Source: Streptomyces sp. F001
Lineage (GTDB): Bacteria > Actinomycetota > Actinomycetes > Streptomycetales > Streptomycetaceae
DNA: 64,000 nt
NCBI RefSeq assembly: GCF_004187715.1
Contig: NZ_QZWF01000020.1
Coordinates: 42,569 to 106,568, forward strand
Reading direction: 5' to 3'
The position numbers were made by a program, and so were the translations under genes. Position 1 is the first letter of the stretch; the number at the start of each line of letters is the position of its first letter. Positions 15,878 through 25,129 of the stretch are shown here, piece by piece. The notes beneath the pieces were generated by a model. The model did no database searches. It saw only the letters and a list, made by a program, of their open reading frames with translations, and had not been told where the DNA came from.

Positions 15878-16707
15878 CCAGTGACCTCTCCCGCTTCTCC
15901 ATCAACCAGATGACGGTGAAGCAGCTGTCGATGCCGGAACTGGTCGACGCATGCGTCGAGTTGGAGGTCCCCGGCGTGGGCCTGTGGCGCGAACCCGTCC
16001 AGTCGTACGGCGTGGAGGTGACGGCGAAACTGGTCCGGGACGCGGGCCTGACGGTGACGACGTTGTGCCGGGGCGGCTTCTTCACGGCGATCGACCCGGA
16101 GGAGCGCGCCCATGCCCTGGCCGACAACCGCCGCGCCATCGACGAGGCCGCCACCCTCGGCACCGACACGCTGGTCCTGGTCTCGGGCGGCCTGCCGGAC
16201 GGCTCCAAGGACCTGCACGGCGCCCGGGAGCGCATCGCGGACGCGCTCGCGGAGTTGGGCCCATACGCCGGATCGCACGGCGTACGCCTCGCCATCGAGC
16301 CGCTGCACCCGATGTACGCAGCCGACCGCTGCGTCGTCTCCACCCTCACCCAGGCCCTGGACCTCGCGGAACGCTTCCCCGCGCACCAGGTCGGCGTCAC
16401 GGTGGACACGTACCACATCTGGTGGGACGACAACGCCCCCGCGCAGATCGCCCGCGCGGGTGCCGGCGGCCGTATCCACACCTTCCAACTCGCCGACTGG
16501 ACCACCCCGTTGCCGGAGGGCGTCCTCAACGGCCGCGGTCAGATCGGCGACGGTGCGATCGACATGCGGGAGTGGAAGAGGTACGTGGAGGAGGCCGGGT
16601 ACACCGGTCCCATCGAGGTCGAGCTGTTCAACGAGAAGCTGTGGGCCCGGGACGGACGGGAGGTGCTGGCGGAGACGGCCCGGCGGTTCGTGGAGCACAC
16701 CGCATAG
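15874..16707 (+). CDS. Sugar phosphate isomerase/epimerase (TIM barrel)
   Basis: A 277-residue xylose-isomerase-like TIM barrel, starting at GTG 15874 in a 4-bp overlap with the aldolase. Candidate metal ligands are E in LAIEPLHPMY, D and H in GVTVDTYHIWWDD, H in IHTFQLADW and E in IEVELFNEKLW. It differs clearly from the epimerase at 6031. With the oxidoreductase and the aldolase it makes a three-gene catabolic operon under LacI control; the order oxidoreductase, aldolase and epimerase suggests breakdown of a modified sugar or polyol. Confidence 0.88.
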   Translation: MTSDLSRFSINQMTVKQLSMPELVDACVELEVPGVGLWREPVQSYGVEVTAKLVRDAGLTVTTLCRGGFFTAIDPEERAHALADNRRAIDEAATLGTDTLVLVSGGLPDGSKDLHGARERIADALAELGPYAGSHGVRLAIEPLHPMYAADRCVVSTLTQALDLAERFPAHQVGVTVDTYHIWWDDNAPAQIARAGAGGRIHTFQLADWTTPLPEGVLNGRGQIGDGAIDMREWKRYVEEAGYTGPIEVELFNEKLWARDGREVLAETARRFVEHTA

Positions 16708-16767
16708 GGATGACCGGGTGGCCCGCCCATAGCGGAATGCGGGCCACCCGGGGGTCGGCCGCCGACG

Positions 16768-17361
16768 TCACTCGCGCCGGTCGGCTTCCTGGGCTGCGCG
16801 CTCCAGTTGGCCTCGATAGTTCTCCCACCATGCTGCGTCGCCCGGCGGCATGCTGTCGTTGCCCTTGTTCATCCCGACGGCACCGTCCGTGAGTTCCCGG
16901 ACGATGTCGGCCTGCCCGGCGTGCCGGTGCGTGTCAGCGATGACGCGCACCACGGCATGATGCAACGTCACTTCGTTTCTGTCGGCCGGCCACCACGGCA
17001 CCTTGCCGACCGTGTTCAGCGGCAGCGCGTCGATCGTCGCGTCCGCGTGCGCCCACGCCCGGCGGTAGAGCTGCACGATGTACTCGCGTGACTCGTCGGC
17101 GGTGGCCCACATGTCGCCGTTGGTCCGAGCCGCGTCCTCGAGCCAGGGCAGTGGCTCGCCGGACGGCCGTCCGAAGGTGTCGCCGAGGTAGCCCAGTTCC
17201 ACGGTGGCCACGTGTTTCACCAGGCCCAGCAGGTTCGTGCCGGTCGGCGTCCGCGGGCGGCGGATGTCGTACTCCGAGAGTCCTTCGAGCTTCCAGAGCA
17301 GGGCATCGCGGGCGGACTGCAGGTAGAAGTGGAGGTCTGCCTTGGGATCCGATGCGGTCAT
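16768..17361 (-). CDS. DinB-superfamily protein
   Basis: A 197-residue four-helix DinB/YfiT-like protein (DUF664 type). The three-histidine metal site is visible as H in LVKHVATVELGYLGD, and two in VTLHHAVVRVIADTHRHAGQADIVRE. Many members are metal-dependent thiol (mycothiol or bacillithiol) transferases; others are uncharacterised. ATG 17361. It is convergent with the epimerase gene and divergent from the GNAT gene at 17427. Confidence 0.88.
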   Translation of the reverse strand: MTASDPKADLHFYLQSARDALLWKLEGLSEYDIRRPRTPTGTNLLGLVKHVATVELGYLGDTFGRPSGEPLPWLEDAARTNGDMWATADESREYIVQLYRRAWAHADATIDALPLNTVGKVPWWPADRNEVTLHHAVVRVIADTHRHAGQADIVRELTDGAVGMNKGNDSMPPGDAAWWENYRGQLERAAQEADRRE

Positions 17362-17426
17362 GAGGCCAGTCTGCCGCTCGCGCGATCCTTGTCCACTGCC
17401 TTTGCCTGCCCGGTAGCGTGGCGATC

Positions 17427-17867
17427 ATGGCTGACTGGGATGTTCGGCAGGCGTCGGCGTCGGACGTCGAGGCGGTGGCCGAGTTGCGTGCCGTGGTGCT
17501 GCGGGCGGATCTGGAACGGCTCGGGCGGTACGACGAGCAGCGGGTGCGGCAGCGGCTGCGGGACGGATTCGACCCGGCCCACACCTGGGTGATCGAGGTG
17601 GGCGGTACGTTCGCCGGCTGCGTGGCGCTGCGACCGGCCGAGGACGCCCACTGGCTGGAGCACTTCTACCTGGCCCCGCATCTTCAGGGCAGCGGTATCG
17701 GTTCGGGCGTGCTGCGCGAGCTGCTGGAGCGGTGTGACCGCCGCGGTGTCCTCGTCCGGTTGAACGTGCTGCAGGGCAGTCGGGCCCAACAGCTGTACGA
17801 GCGGCACGGGTTCACGGTCGAGACCGAGGATCCGGTGGATGTGTTCATGGTGCGCCACCTGGACTGA
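17427..17867 (+). CDS. GNAT-family N-acetyltransferase
   Basis: A 146-residue GNAT protein. ATG 17427 (MADWDVRQASASD) is preferred over GTG 17418. The acetyl-CoA loop is APHLQGSGIGSGVLREL and the C-terminal strand reads VRLNVLQGSRAQQLYERHGFTV, as in small-molecule or protein acetyltransferases. Substrate unknown. It starts 65 bp from the divergent DinB gene. Confidence 0.88.
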   Translation: MADWDVRQASASDVEAVAELRAVVLRADLERLGRYDEQRVRQRLRDGFDPAHTWVIEVGGTFAGCVALRPAEDAHWLEHFYLAPHLQGSGIGSGVLRELLERCDRRGVLVRLNVLQGSRAQQLYERHGFTVETEDPVDVFMVRHLD

Positions 17868-18064
17868 TGGTCATGTCCGGCGGCAGCCCGACGTGCGGTG
17901 CCGATCGTCGACGCCGATACGACGGCATCGGTACCGCACGCCGGTCCCCCCGGTGCTTCCCCGCCGTGCACGCCGTCCATCTGTGCACAAGCGCAAGGAT
18001 GACAAGGACAGGCCCTTGATTCCTTGGCCGCGCGTGCACGGATCTTGACAATTCCTGCATATCG

Positions 18065-19042
18065 TCATGCGTGTCGGCGCTGGTCGTGGTGCCGGTAGTC
18101 CCTGGGTGTCGTCCCGTAGGCGCGGCGGAAGAGCCGGCTGAAGGTCGCGGGGTCGACGAAGCCCCAGCGGGCGGCCACGGCCTGGATGGAACGGCCGTGC
18201 AGGCGCGGGTCGGTGAGGTCGCGGCGGCAGCGTTCCAGGCGGCGGTGCCGGATCCAGGCCGCCGGTGTCGCGCCCTCCTCCGCGAACAGCTGGTGGAGGT
18301 GGCGCACCGAGATGCCGTGGGCGGCCGCGACGGTGGCGGGGGACAGGGACGGATCGCCGAGGTTCTGGTCGATGAAGTCCCGGATGCGGACATGCAGGGC
18401 ACGCCGGCGTGACTCCGGGGTCATCGCGTCCTCGGCGTCCAGGCAGCGGCCGAGCACGGTGGCGAGCAGGTCCGTGGTCACCGACGCCAGCGCCGGGGCG
18501 TCGGCCGACGTGAACTCGTCGGCGCGGGTGGCGACATCGGCCAGCCAGCGGTACAGGGCTCCGCCCATGCCGTGGTCGAGCGGGACCGGCGCGGCCAGCA
18601 CCCGGCGGATCGTTCTCGGCGGCAGCGGCAGCAGAGCGTGGGGGAGCGTGACGATCACGCACGACAGGGGGGCGGACATCCCGGTGAGCCGTGCCTCGTA
18701 CGGCAGGCTGCTGTCGACGAGGACGAGGTCACCTCTGCGGAACGCGCTCTCGCGTCCGTCCTGCGCGGCGCATCCCTCGCCCCTGAACTGGCAGTTGACC
18801 TGGAAGACCTCCGGGTCGGACCGCCGGATGACCCGGGCCGTGCGCACTGTCTCCAGCTGCGGGAAGCGCAGTTCGGCGATCTGTACGTCGCCGAGCGGCA
18901 GTACCCGCATCGTGGCCAGGAAGTCGTCCTCCCGCTCGCTGCGCTGCAGGTTGGGCAGGTGGGTCCGCCCGGCGATGTCCTGCCACAGGTCCCACCGCTC
19001 GCCGGCCGGCACGACCTCGGTCCGGAACTCCTGCACCAGCAT
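18065..19042 (-). CDS. AraC-family regulator
   Basis: A 325-residue regulator: an N-terminal AraC-binding-like domain (VVPAGERWDLWQDIAG, VIRRSDPEVFQVNCQFRG) and a C-terminal double HTH (GISVRHLHQLFAEEG; QAVAARWGFVDPATFSRLFRRAYGTTPRDYR). ATG 19042 has no Shine-Dalgarno sequence, and TACCCT 6 nt upstream could be a -10 for a leaderless message. It follows rbsD on the same strand after 60 bp. Whether it controls the ribose genes is open, since a LacI repressor already heads that operon. Confidence 0.9.
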   Translation of the reverse strand: MLVQEFRTEVVPAGERWDLWQDIAGRTHLPNLQRSEREDDFLATMRVLPLGDVQIAELRFPQLETVRTARVIRRSDPEVFQVNCQFRGEGCAAQDGRESAFRRGDLVLVDSSLPYEARLTGMSAPLSCVIVTLPHALLPLPPRTIRRVLAAPVPLDHGMGGALYRWLADVATRADEFTSADAPALASVTTDLLATVLGRCLDAEDAMTPESRRRALHVRIRDFIDQNLGDPSLSPATVAAAHGISVRHLHQLFAEEGATPAAWIRHRRLERCRRDLTDPRLHGRSIQAVAARWGFVDPATFSRLFRRAYGTTPRDYRHHDQRRHA

Positions 19043-19102
19043 GAGAACAGGGTAAGGAGGCGGGGCCGGAATAAACCTGGAGAGAATGCGAAGCCGTGGG
19101 CG

Positions 19103-19492
19103 TCAGAAGAACACTCCGCACCGCAGCAGCACATTCGCGTACGGCCGGGCCTCCCCGGTCCGTACGACCAGCCGCGTGCCCGCCGACAGCTCCTTGAGCT
19201 TCTCGTGGGAGACCAGCGTCAGCTCGGGGAAGTGGCCGTCCAGCAGCGCTGATGCCGCCGGGTTGGCTTCCCGCACCTCGGTCGCGGCCGTCGCGCCCTC
19301 GATCACCAGCTCGGCCAGCAGGCCGTCGAGGACCTCGGCGAAGGACGGGACTCCGGCCCGGAAGGCCAGGTCGACGACGCGCGGCCCGCCGGGTATCGGC
19401 ATACCGGCGTCGCACACCAGTACCCCGTCGCCGTGGCCCAGTTCGGCCAGTGCGCCGGAGAGATGACGGTTCAGGATTCCGGCCTTCTTCAC
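19103..19492 (-). CDS. rbsD: D-ribose pyranase
   Basis: A 129-residue RbsD (MKKAGILNRHLSGALAELGHGD, VCDAGMPIPGG, FRAGVPSF), which converts beta-pyranose to furanose ribose before phosphorylation. The conserved His of NRHLS and the DAGMP loop are present. ATG 19492 overlaps the rbsK stop by 4 bp, showing translational coupling. It is the last gene of the ribose uptake cluster. Confidence 0.95.
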   Translation of the reverse strand: MKKAGILNRHLSGALAELGHGDGVLVCDAGMPIPGGPRVVDLAFRAGVPSFAEVLDGLLAELVIEGATAATEVREANPAASALLDGHFPELTLVSHEKLKELSAGTRLVVRTGEARPYANVLLRCGVFF

Positions 19493-20391
19493 AGCGCTGC
19501 GACCTCTTCCGCGGTCGGGAAGGACTCCTGCGCGCCCTGCTTCGTGACGGCCGCCGCCCCGACGCGGGCCGCGTACGCCGCCGCCTCGGCCAGGGACGCG
19601 CCCGCGCCCAGTTTCCAGGCCAGCGCCGCGGTGAAGGCGTCGCCGGCGCCGGTGGTGTCCACGGCGTCCACCTTCATGGACGGCACCCGCGTCACGCCCT
19701 CAGCGGAGGCCACCAGCGACCCCTCCGCCCCCAGCGTCACGACCACCGAACGCGGGCCGCGCGCCAGCAGGATCCGCGCCCAGTCCGCGGGGTCGTCGCC
19801 GACCAGGGCGTCGCCCAGGATCACCTTCGCCTCGTGCTCGTTCAGGATCAGCGGATCGCAGGCCGCCAGCACCTCCTGCGGCAGCGGCCGCGGCGGGGAC
19901 GGGTTCAGCACGAACCGGCTGTCGGGCCCCATGCTCCGTACCGCCTCCACGACCGTCTCCAGCGGGATCTCCAGCTGCGCCGACACCACCCGCGAGGCGT
20001 GGAAGAGGCTGCCCGCCGCCCGCACGTCCTCGGGCGTGAGCTTCCCGTTGGCCCCGGGCGACACCACGATGCTGTTGTCGCCGGACGGGTCCACGGTGAT
20101 CAGTGCGACGCCGGTCGGCGCGCCGCCCACCAGGACGCCCACCGTGTCGACGCCGGCCGCCCGCTGCGAGTCGAGCAGCAGCCGGCCGTGGGCGTCGTCG
20201 CCGACCCGGGCCAGCAGGGCCGTACGGGCACCGAGACGGGCGGCCGCGACCGCCTGGTTCGCGCCCTTGCCGCCCGGGTGGACGGCCAGGTCGGAGCCGA
20301 GCACCGTCTCACCGGCCGCCGGCCGCCGCTCGACCCCGATCACCAGGTCGGCGTTGGCCGACCCCACGACCAGCAGGTCGTAGTCGTACAT
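19489..20391 (-). CDS. rbsK: Ribokinase
   Basis: A 300-residue PfkB-family kinase phosphorylating D-ribose at O5. Signatures are HPGGKGANQAVAAARLG near residue 38 and VDTTGAGDAFTAAL with the catalytic Asp near the C-terminus. ATG 20391 has GGGGAG 7 nt upstream and is preferred over GTG 20394. It lies between the fused permease/binding protein gene and rbsD. Confidence 0.94.
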   Translation of the reverse strand: MYDYDLLVVGSANADLVIGVERRPAAGETVLGSDLAVHPGGKGANQAVAAARLGARTALLARVGDDAHGRLLLDSQRAAGVDTVGVLVGGAPTGVALITVDPSGDNSIVVSPGANGKLTPEDVRAAGSLFHASRVVSAQLEIPLETVVEAVRSMGPDSRFVLNPSPPRPLPQEVLAACDPLILNEHEAKVILGDALVGDDPADWARILLARGPRSVVVTLGAEGSLVASAEGVTRVPSMKVDAVDTTGAGDAFTAALAWKLGAGASLAEAAAYAARVGAAAVTKQGAQESFPTAEEVAAL

Positions 20392-20460
20392 CACATGTCT
20401 CCCCTGGTAGGTGACCTGAGGCGGGCGCCCCCAGTGAGGGCGCCCGCCTGTTGCCCGGTG

Positions 20461-22410
20461 TCAGCCGCCGAAGCCGGCCACGTTCTCCTTCGTGACCACC
20501 TTCACCGGCACCTTCACCATCTCGCTGACCTTCTCGCCGTCGGCGGCCCGCAGCGCGTTGTCCACCGCGATCCGGCCCAGTTCCTTCGGCTGCTGCGCCA
20601 CCGACGCGTACAGCGTGCCCGCCTCGACCGCCTTCAGCCCGTCCGGCGTGCCGTCGAAACCGACGACCTGGACCGACTTTCCGGCCTTCGACCCCAGCGC
20701 CTTGATCGCGCCGAGCGCCATCTCGTCGTTCTCCGCGAAGACGCCGTCGATGTCCGGGTGGGCCTGGAGCAGGTTCGTCATCACGTCGAGGCCCTTGGTG
20801 CGGTCGAAGTCGGCGGGCTGCTTGGCGACCACCTTGATGCCCGGGTAGGCCTTCAGGCCCTCGGCGAAGCCGGCGCCGCGCTCCCGGCTGGCGGAGGTGC
20901 CGGCCTGGCCCTGCAGGATCACGATCGTGCCGTTGCCGCCGAGCTTCTCGGCGAGCGCCTTGGCGCCCAGTTCGCCGCCCTCGACGTTGTCGGAGGCCAC
21001 CAGGGCCGCCGTGTCCGCCTTGTTGACGCCTCGGTCGACGCCGACGACGGGGATGTCCGCCTTGTTGGCGGCCCGTACGGCCGGACTGGCCGCGTCCGAG
21101 TCCACCGGGTTCACGATGATCGAGGACAGGCCCTCGCTGGTGAAGTTCTGCAGCTGGTTGGCCTGCTGCGAGGCGTCGTTCTGCGCGTCGGTGACGGTGA
21201 GGTCCACGCCGAGCTTCTTCGCCTCCGCCTCCGCACCCGCCCGGATCTGCACGAAGAACGGGTTGTTGAGCGTGGACAGCGACAGCCCGACCTTCTGCGT
21301 CGTCGACGAGGAGCCACTGTGCAGCAGCGAGGTCGCGCCCACGATCGCCGCGGCGACCACGGCGGCCAGTACGTACGTCAGCGCCTGCTTGCCCTTGTTG
21401 CCGCCACCGGTCCCGGCCGGTGCCGCAGTGGCCCCCGCCTTGCGCCGCACCGTGTCGACCAGAACCGCCAGCGCGATCACGACACCGATGACGACCTGCT
21501 GCCAGAAGGCGGAGACGGACAGGAGGTTGAGGCCGTTCCGCAGCACCGCCAGGATCAGCGCACCGATCAGCGTCCCGGACGCCTTGCCGGTACCGCCCGC
21601 GAGCGAGGCACCGCCGATGACGACCGCGGCGATCGCGTCCAGCTCGTAGCCCTGCGCGGCCTGCGGCTGCGCGGAGGACAGCCGGGAGGCGAGCACGATG
21701 CCCGCGGCCGCGGCGAACAGCCCGGAGAACGCGTAGATCGCGAGCTTCTGCTTCTTCACCCGCAGACCCGACAGCCGGGCCGCCTCCTCGTTGCCGCCGA
21801 TCGCGTACATGGAGCGCCCGATGTACGTCCGGCGCAGCACGAAGGCCGTGAGCAGCCAAATGACGATCATCACGAGCACCGGCACCGGAAGCCAGCCGCC
21901 GAGCGTGTCACCGAGGTGCGACACCGAGTCCGGGAAGGCGATCGGCGAGCCCTGCGAGATGACCAGCGACAGACCACGGGCCACCGACAGCATGGCCAGC
22001 GTCGCGATGAACGGCGGCAGCTTTCCGTACGAGATCAGGAAGCCGTTGACCAGGCCGGCCGCGATGCCGGTCCCGATCGCCAGCAGTACCGCCAGCACGA
22101 CCGGGACGCCCTCGTTGGTGGCGCTCCAGGCGAGCACGGTGGCGGAGAGGGCGGCCACCGAACCGACCGAGAGGTCGATGCCCGCCGAGACGATCACGAA
22201 GGTGACGCCGAAGGCGAGGATCGCGGTGACGGCGGCCTGGACGCCGATGTTGAGCAGGTTGTCCGTCGTCAGGAAGTCGCCGGACAGCGCCGACAGCGCG
22301 ACGACCAGGACGATGAGCGCGGTGAGCGCCCCGTTGTCGAGCAGCAGCCGGCGCAGTCCGCCGGAGGCGCCACCCGCGCCCGCCGTGCTCTTGAGCGTGT
22401 CAGTGGCCAC
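20461..22410 (-). CDS. Ribose ABC transporter: RbsC permease fused to RbsB binding protein
   Basis: A 649-residue fusion. Residues ~1-330 are an AraH/RbsC-type permease with many membrane helices and the signature GSVAALSATV...GLVNGFLI and AIAAVVIGGASLAGGTG. A further membrane helix (LTYVLAAVVAAAIVGATSLL) follows a short cytoplasmic linker, and then comes a complete type-1 periplasmic binding domain (KVGLSLSTLNNPFFVQIRAGAE ... VPVVGVDRG ... VFAENDEMALGAIKAL ... VVGFDGT). The extra helix places the binding domain outside, so no lipoprotein signal is needed. GTG 22410 has GGAGG 6 nt upstream and overlaps the rbsA stop. With RbsA it would make the full importer. Confidence 0.93.
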   Translation of the reverse strand: MATDTLKSTAGAGGASGGLRRLLLDNGALTALIVLVVALSALSGDFLTTDNLLNIGVQAAVTAILAFGVTFVIVSAGIDLSVGSVAALSATVLAWSATNEGVPVVLAVLLAIGTGIAAGLVNGFLISYGKLPPFIATLAMLSVARGLSLVISQGSPIAFPDSVSHLGDTLGGWLPVPVLVMIVIWLLTAFVLRRTYIGRSMYAIGGNEEAARLSGLRVKKQKLAIYAFSGLFAAAAGIVLASRLSSAQPQAAQGYELDAIAAVVIGGASLAGGTGKASGTLIGALILAVLRNGLNLLSVSAFWQQVVIGVVIALAVLVDTVRRKAGATAAPAGTGGGNKGKQALTYVLAAVVAAAIVGATSLLHSGSSSTTQKVGLSLSTLNNPFFVQIRAGAEAEAKKLGVDLTVTDAQNDASQQANQLQNFTSEGLSSIIVNPVDSDAASPAVRAANKADIPVVGVDRGVNKADTAALVASDNVEGGELGAKALAEKLGGNGTIVILQGQAGTSASRERGAGFAEGLKAYPGIKVVAKQPADFDRTKGLDVMTNLLQAHPDIDGVFAENDEMALGAIKALGSKAGKSVQVVGFDGTPDGLKAVEAGTLYASVAQQPKELGRIAVDNALRAADGEKVSEMVKVPVKVVTKENVAGFGG

Positions 22411-23920
22411 GGGAGGCCTCCGTTTCAGTCGTAGGAGTGCTGACGGCAAGCGCCATCACGGCGTCCTGGGTCGCCCGGTCGGCGGGGAGTTCGCCCGCGA
22501 TCCGGCCCTGCGCCATCACCAGCACCCGGTCGCTCATACCGAGCACCTCGGGCAGATCGCTGGAGATCATCAGGACGGCGGCGCCGGCGGCCGTCAGTTC
22601 GTTGATGAGCTGGTAGATCTCGACCTTGGCGCCGACGTCGATACCGCGCGTCGGCTCGTCGAGAATGAGCACCTTCGTGTCGGCGAGCAGCCACTTGCCG
22701 ATGACGACCTTCTGCTGGTTGCCGCCGGAGAGGGTGCGCACCTGCTGGCCGAGGCCCGCCATGCGCACCCCGAGCTGCTCGGCGATCCGGGCGGCGGCCG
22801 CACGCTGGCCCTTGAGGTCGACGAGCCCGCCGCGGGTGGCCGAACGGAGCGTCACCAGGCCGAGGTTCTCCTCGACGGAGGCGTCCAGCACCAGCCCCTG
22901 CCCCTTGCGGTCCTCGGGGACGAGCCCGATCCCGGCGGACATGGCGGCGCCCACGTCATGGCGCCTGAGTTGCGAGCCCGCGACCTTCACGGCCCCCTTG
23001 TCGTAGGGGTCGGCCCCGAACACGGCCCGTACGACCTCGGTACGGCCGGCGCCCACGAGGCCCGCGATGCCGACGACTTCACCGGCGCGCACCTCGAAGC
23101 TCACGTCGTGGAAGACGCCGTCCCTGGTCAGCCCCTCCACCTTGAGGAGGGCCTCCCCGGCGTCGGTGCGCTCCCGCGGGTACTGCTGCTCGATCGACCG
23201 TCCCACCATGAGGCGTACGAGTTCGTCCTCGGGCGTGGCGGCGGGGACCTGCCCGACGCTCCTGCCGTCGCGGATGACGGTGACCCGGTCGCCGAGGGCG
23301 GCGATCTCCTCCAGGTGATGGGTGATGAAGACGATCCCGACCCCGTCCGCACGCAACGCGCGCACGATGGAGAAGAGCTTCTCGACCTCCTCGGAGGTGA
23401 GTACGGCGGTCGGCTCGTCCATGATCAGCACCCGGGCGTTCAGACTGAGCGCCTTGGCGATCTCGACCATCTGCAGGCGTGCGATGCCGAGTTCACGCAC
23501 CTGCGCGCGCGGGGACACGTTGACGCCGACCCGCTTCAGCAGTTCGGCGGCCTCGGCCTCCATCCGCCTGCGGTCGATCATCCCGAACCGGCGCGGCTGC
23601 CGCCCGAGGAAGATGTTCTCGGCGACGGTCAGGTCGGGAACGAGATTGAACTCCTGGTAGATGGTGGCGATCCCGAGCCGCTCGGAGTCCTGTGCGCCAT
23701 GGATGCGCACCTGCTCACCACCGACCAGGATCCGCCCGGAGTCGGGCGTGTAGGCACCGGACAGCATCTTGATGAGCGTGCTCTTGCCCGCGCCGTTCTC
23801 GCCGAGCAGCACATGCACCTCGCCCCGGCGCAGATCGAAGTCGACGCCGTCGAGCGCGACCACTCCGGGGAATGTCTTGCGTATGCCTTCGATGCGCAGC
23901 AGCTCGTCCGGGTTGCTCAC
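22400..23920 (-). CDS. rbsA: Ribose ABC transporter ATP-binding protein
   Basis: A 506-residue sugar ABC ATPase with two nucleotide-binding domains. The first has Walker A LLGENGAGKST and Walker B VLIMDEPTAVLT; the second has a degenerate Walker A region (GIAGLVGAGRTEVVRAV), signature LSGGNQQKVVIGKWL and Walker B VLILDEPTRGIDVGAK, as usual in the RbsA/MglA/AraG group. GTG 23920 (VSNPDELLRIEG) has GGAGG upstream and overlaps the repressor stop by 4 bp (GTGA). Confidence 0.95.
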   Translation of the reverse strand: MSNPDELLRIEGIRKTFPGVVALDGVDFDLRRGEVHVLLGENGAGKSTLIKMLSGAYTPDSGRILVGGEQVRIHGAQDSERLGIATIYQEFNLVPDLTVAENIFLGRQPRRFGMIDRRRMEAEAAELLKRVGVNVSPRAQVRELGIARLQMVEIAKALSLNARVLIMDEPTAVLTSEEVEKLFSIVRALRADGVGIVFITHHLEEIAALGDRVTVIRDGRSVGQVPAATPEDELVRLMVGRSIEQQYPRERTDAGEALLKVEGLTRDGVFHDVSFEVRAGEVVGIAGLVGAGRTEVVRAVFGADPYDKGAVKVAGSQLRRHDVGAAMSAGIGLVPEDRKGQGLVLDASVEENLGLVTLRSATRGGLVDLKGQRAAAARIAEQLGVRMAGLGQQVRTLSGGNQQKVVIGKWLLADTKVLILDEPTRGIDVGAKVEIYQLINELTAAGAAVLMISSDLPEVLGMSDRVLVMAQGRIAGELPADRATQDAVMALAVSTPTTETEASRGH

Positions 23921-24951
23921 GGCTGCCTCCTGTTCGTTGCGGGGGACGGCTCTTGGGGAGCGGACTCGCCGCACGAGCGGCGTACGACGAGTCGGGCGGG
24001 GAGGGTGACGGACTGCGGGGGTCGGCCCTCGATCCGGTCGACCAGCGCACGGACGGCGGCCCGCCCCAGCTCACCGGTCGGCTGGGCGATCGCGGTGATC
24101 GGCGGATCGGTGTGCACGAACCAGCGGATGTCGTCGAACGCGGCGAGCGCGATGTCGTCGGGAATCCGCAGCCCGCGCGCGCGTACGGCGTCCAGCGCGC
24201 CGAGCGCCATCAGGTTGTCGGCGGCGAAGACGACCTCGGGCGGCTCGGCCAGCTCCAGAAACCCCTCGGTGACCCGGCGTCCGCTGTCGGCCTGGAAGTC
24301 GCCCTGCCCTATGTAGGCGTCGGGGAGGGGAAGCCCGCACTCGGCCATGGCGTCCCGGAAGGCCTCGACGCGCTCGCTGCCGGTGGTGGTGGCCGCGGGT
24401 CCCGCGATGATGGCGAGCCGCCGGTGCCCCAGCCCGTGCAGATGCGCGACGAGATCCCGTACGGCGGCCCGTCCGTCCGCCCGGACGACGGGCACGTCGA
24501 CCCCCGGGATCCACCGGTCCACGAACACCATGGGCGTCCCGGCGCGCACGGCGTCCAGCATGAGCGGGGAGCCGCCGTCGGTGGGGGAGACGAGCAGTCC
24601 GTCGATCCGGCGGTCGAGCAGGGTCCGTACGTGATGGTCCTGCAACTCGGGCCGTTCGTCGGCGTTGCCGATGATGACGCTGTACCCGAGGGCGCGGGCC
24701 TCCTCCTCGACGGAGCGGGCCAGTTCCGTGAAGTACGGGTTCAGTACGTCGCTGATGACCAGCCCGAGGGTCCGGGTCTGATCGGTGCGCAGCGAACGGG
24801 CGACGGCGTTCGGCCGATACCCCAGCGCCTCGACGGCGGCCAGCACACGCGTGCGTGCGTCCGCGCTCACCGACGGATGATCGTTCAGGACGCGCGACAC
24901 CGTGGCGACGGATACCCCCGCCTCGGCGGCAACGTCCTTGATACTCGCCAT
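23917..24951 (-). CDS. LacI-family ribose operon repressor
   Basis: A 344-residue LacI/GalR regulator starting MASIKDVAAEAGVSVATVSRVL at ATG 24951, with a purine-repressor-like binding domain (LGLVISDVLNPYFTELARSVE, FAADNLMALGALDAVRARGLRIPDDIALAAFDD). It is the first gene of the rbs operon and two operator copies lie just upstream of it, so it most likely represses the operon and itself until ribose binds. Confidence 0.93.
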   Translation of the reverse strand: MASIKDVAAEAGVSVATVSRVLNDHPSVSADARTRVLAAVEALGYRPNAVARSLRTDQTRTLGLVISDVLNPYFTELARSVEEEARALGYSVIIGNADERPELQDHHVRTLLDRRIDGLLVSPTDGGSPLMLDAVRAGTPMVFVDRWIPGVDVPVVRADGRAAVRDLVAHLHGLGHRRLAIIAGPAATTTGSERVEAFRDAMAECGLPLPDAYIGQGDFQADSGRRVTEGFLELAEPPEVVFAADNLMALGALDAVRARGLRIPDDIALAAFDDIRWFVHTDPPITAIAQPTGELGRAAVRALVDRIEGRPPQSVTLPARLVVRRSCGESAPQEPSPATNRRQP

Positions 24952-24970
24952 CGCCGCTTCCACCTCCTCG

Positions 24971-25006
24971 TGGAATCGATTACACGGAGGATTGGAATCG
25001 ATTACA
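24971..25006. promoter_or_regulatory. Two copies of a LacI-type operator for the ribose operon
   Basis: The 14-mer TGGAATCGATTACA occurs at 24971-24984 and again at 24993-25006, spaced by 22 bp, about two helical turns. Each has the AATCGATT palindrome with a central CG, typical for LacI-family repressors. They lie 20-55 bp upstream of the repressor start, within the promoter region. Confidence 0.8.
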
Positions 25007-25129
25007 CGCGGGTTGGCAAGAGCCCGAGACCGGATCGTGATGGTCGCGCTCGGATGAGCGCTCGCGGGCCCCAGGGTCCGTCGGCCGGTGTCCGGGCGCC
25101 GTGTCGGACCCGCGCTGTACCGTCGGATC

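Noticed and set aside
19252..22434. A 1060-codon plus-strand open frame
   Set aside because: Antisense to the ribose operon, whose proteins are unmistakable; composition typical of a shadow frame.
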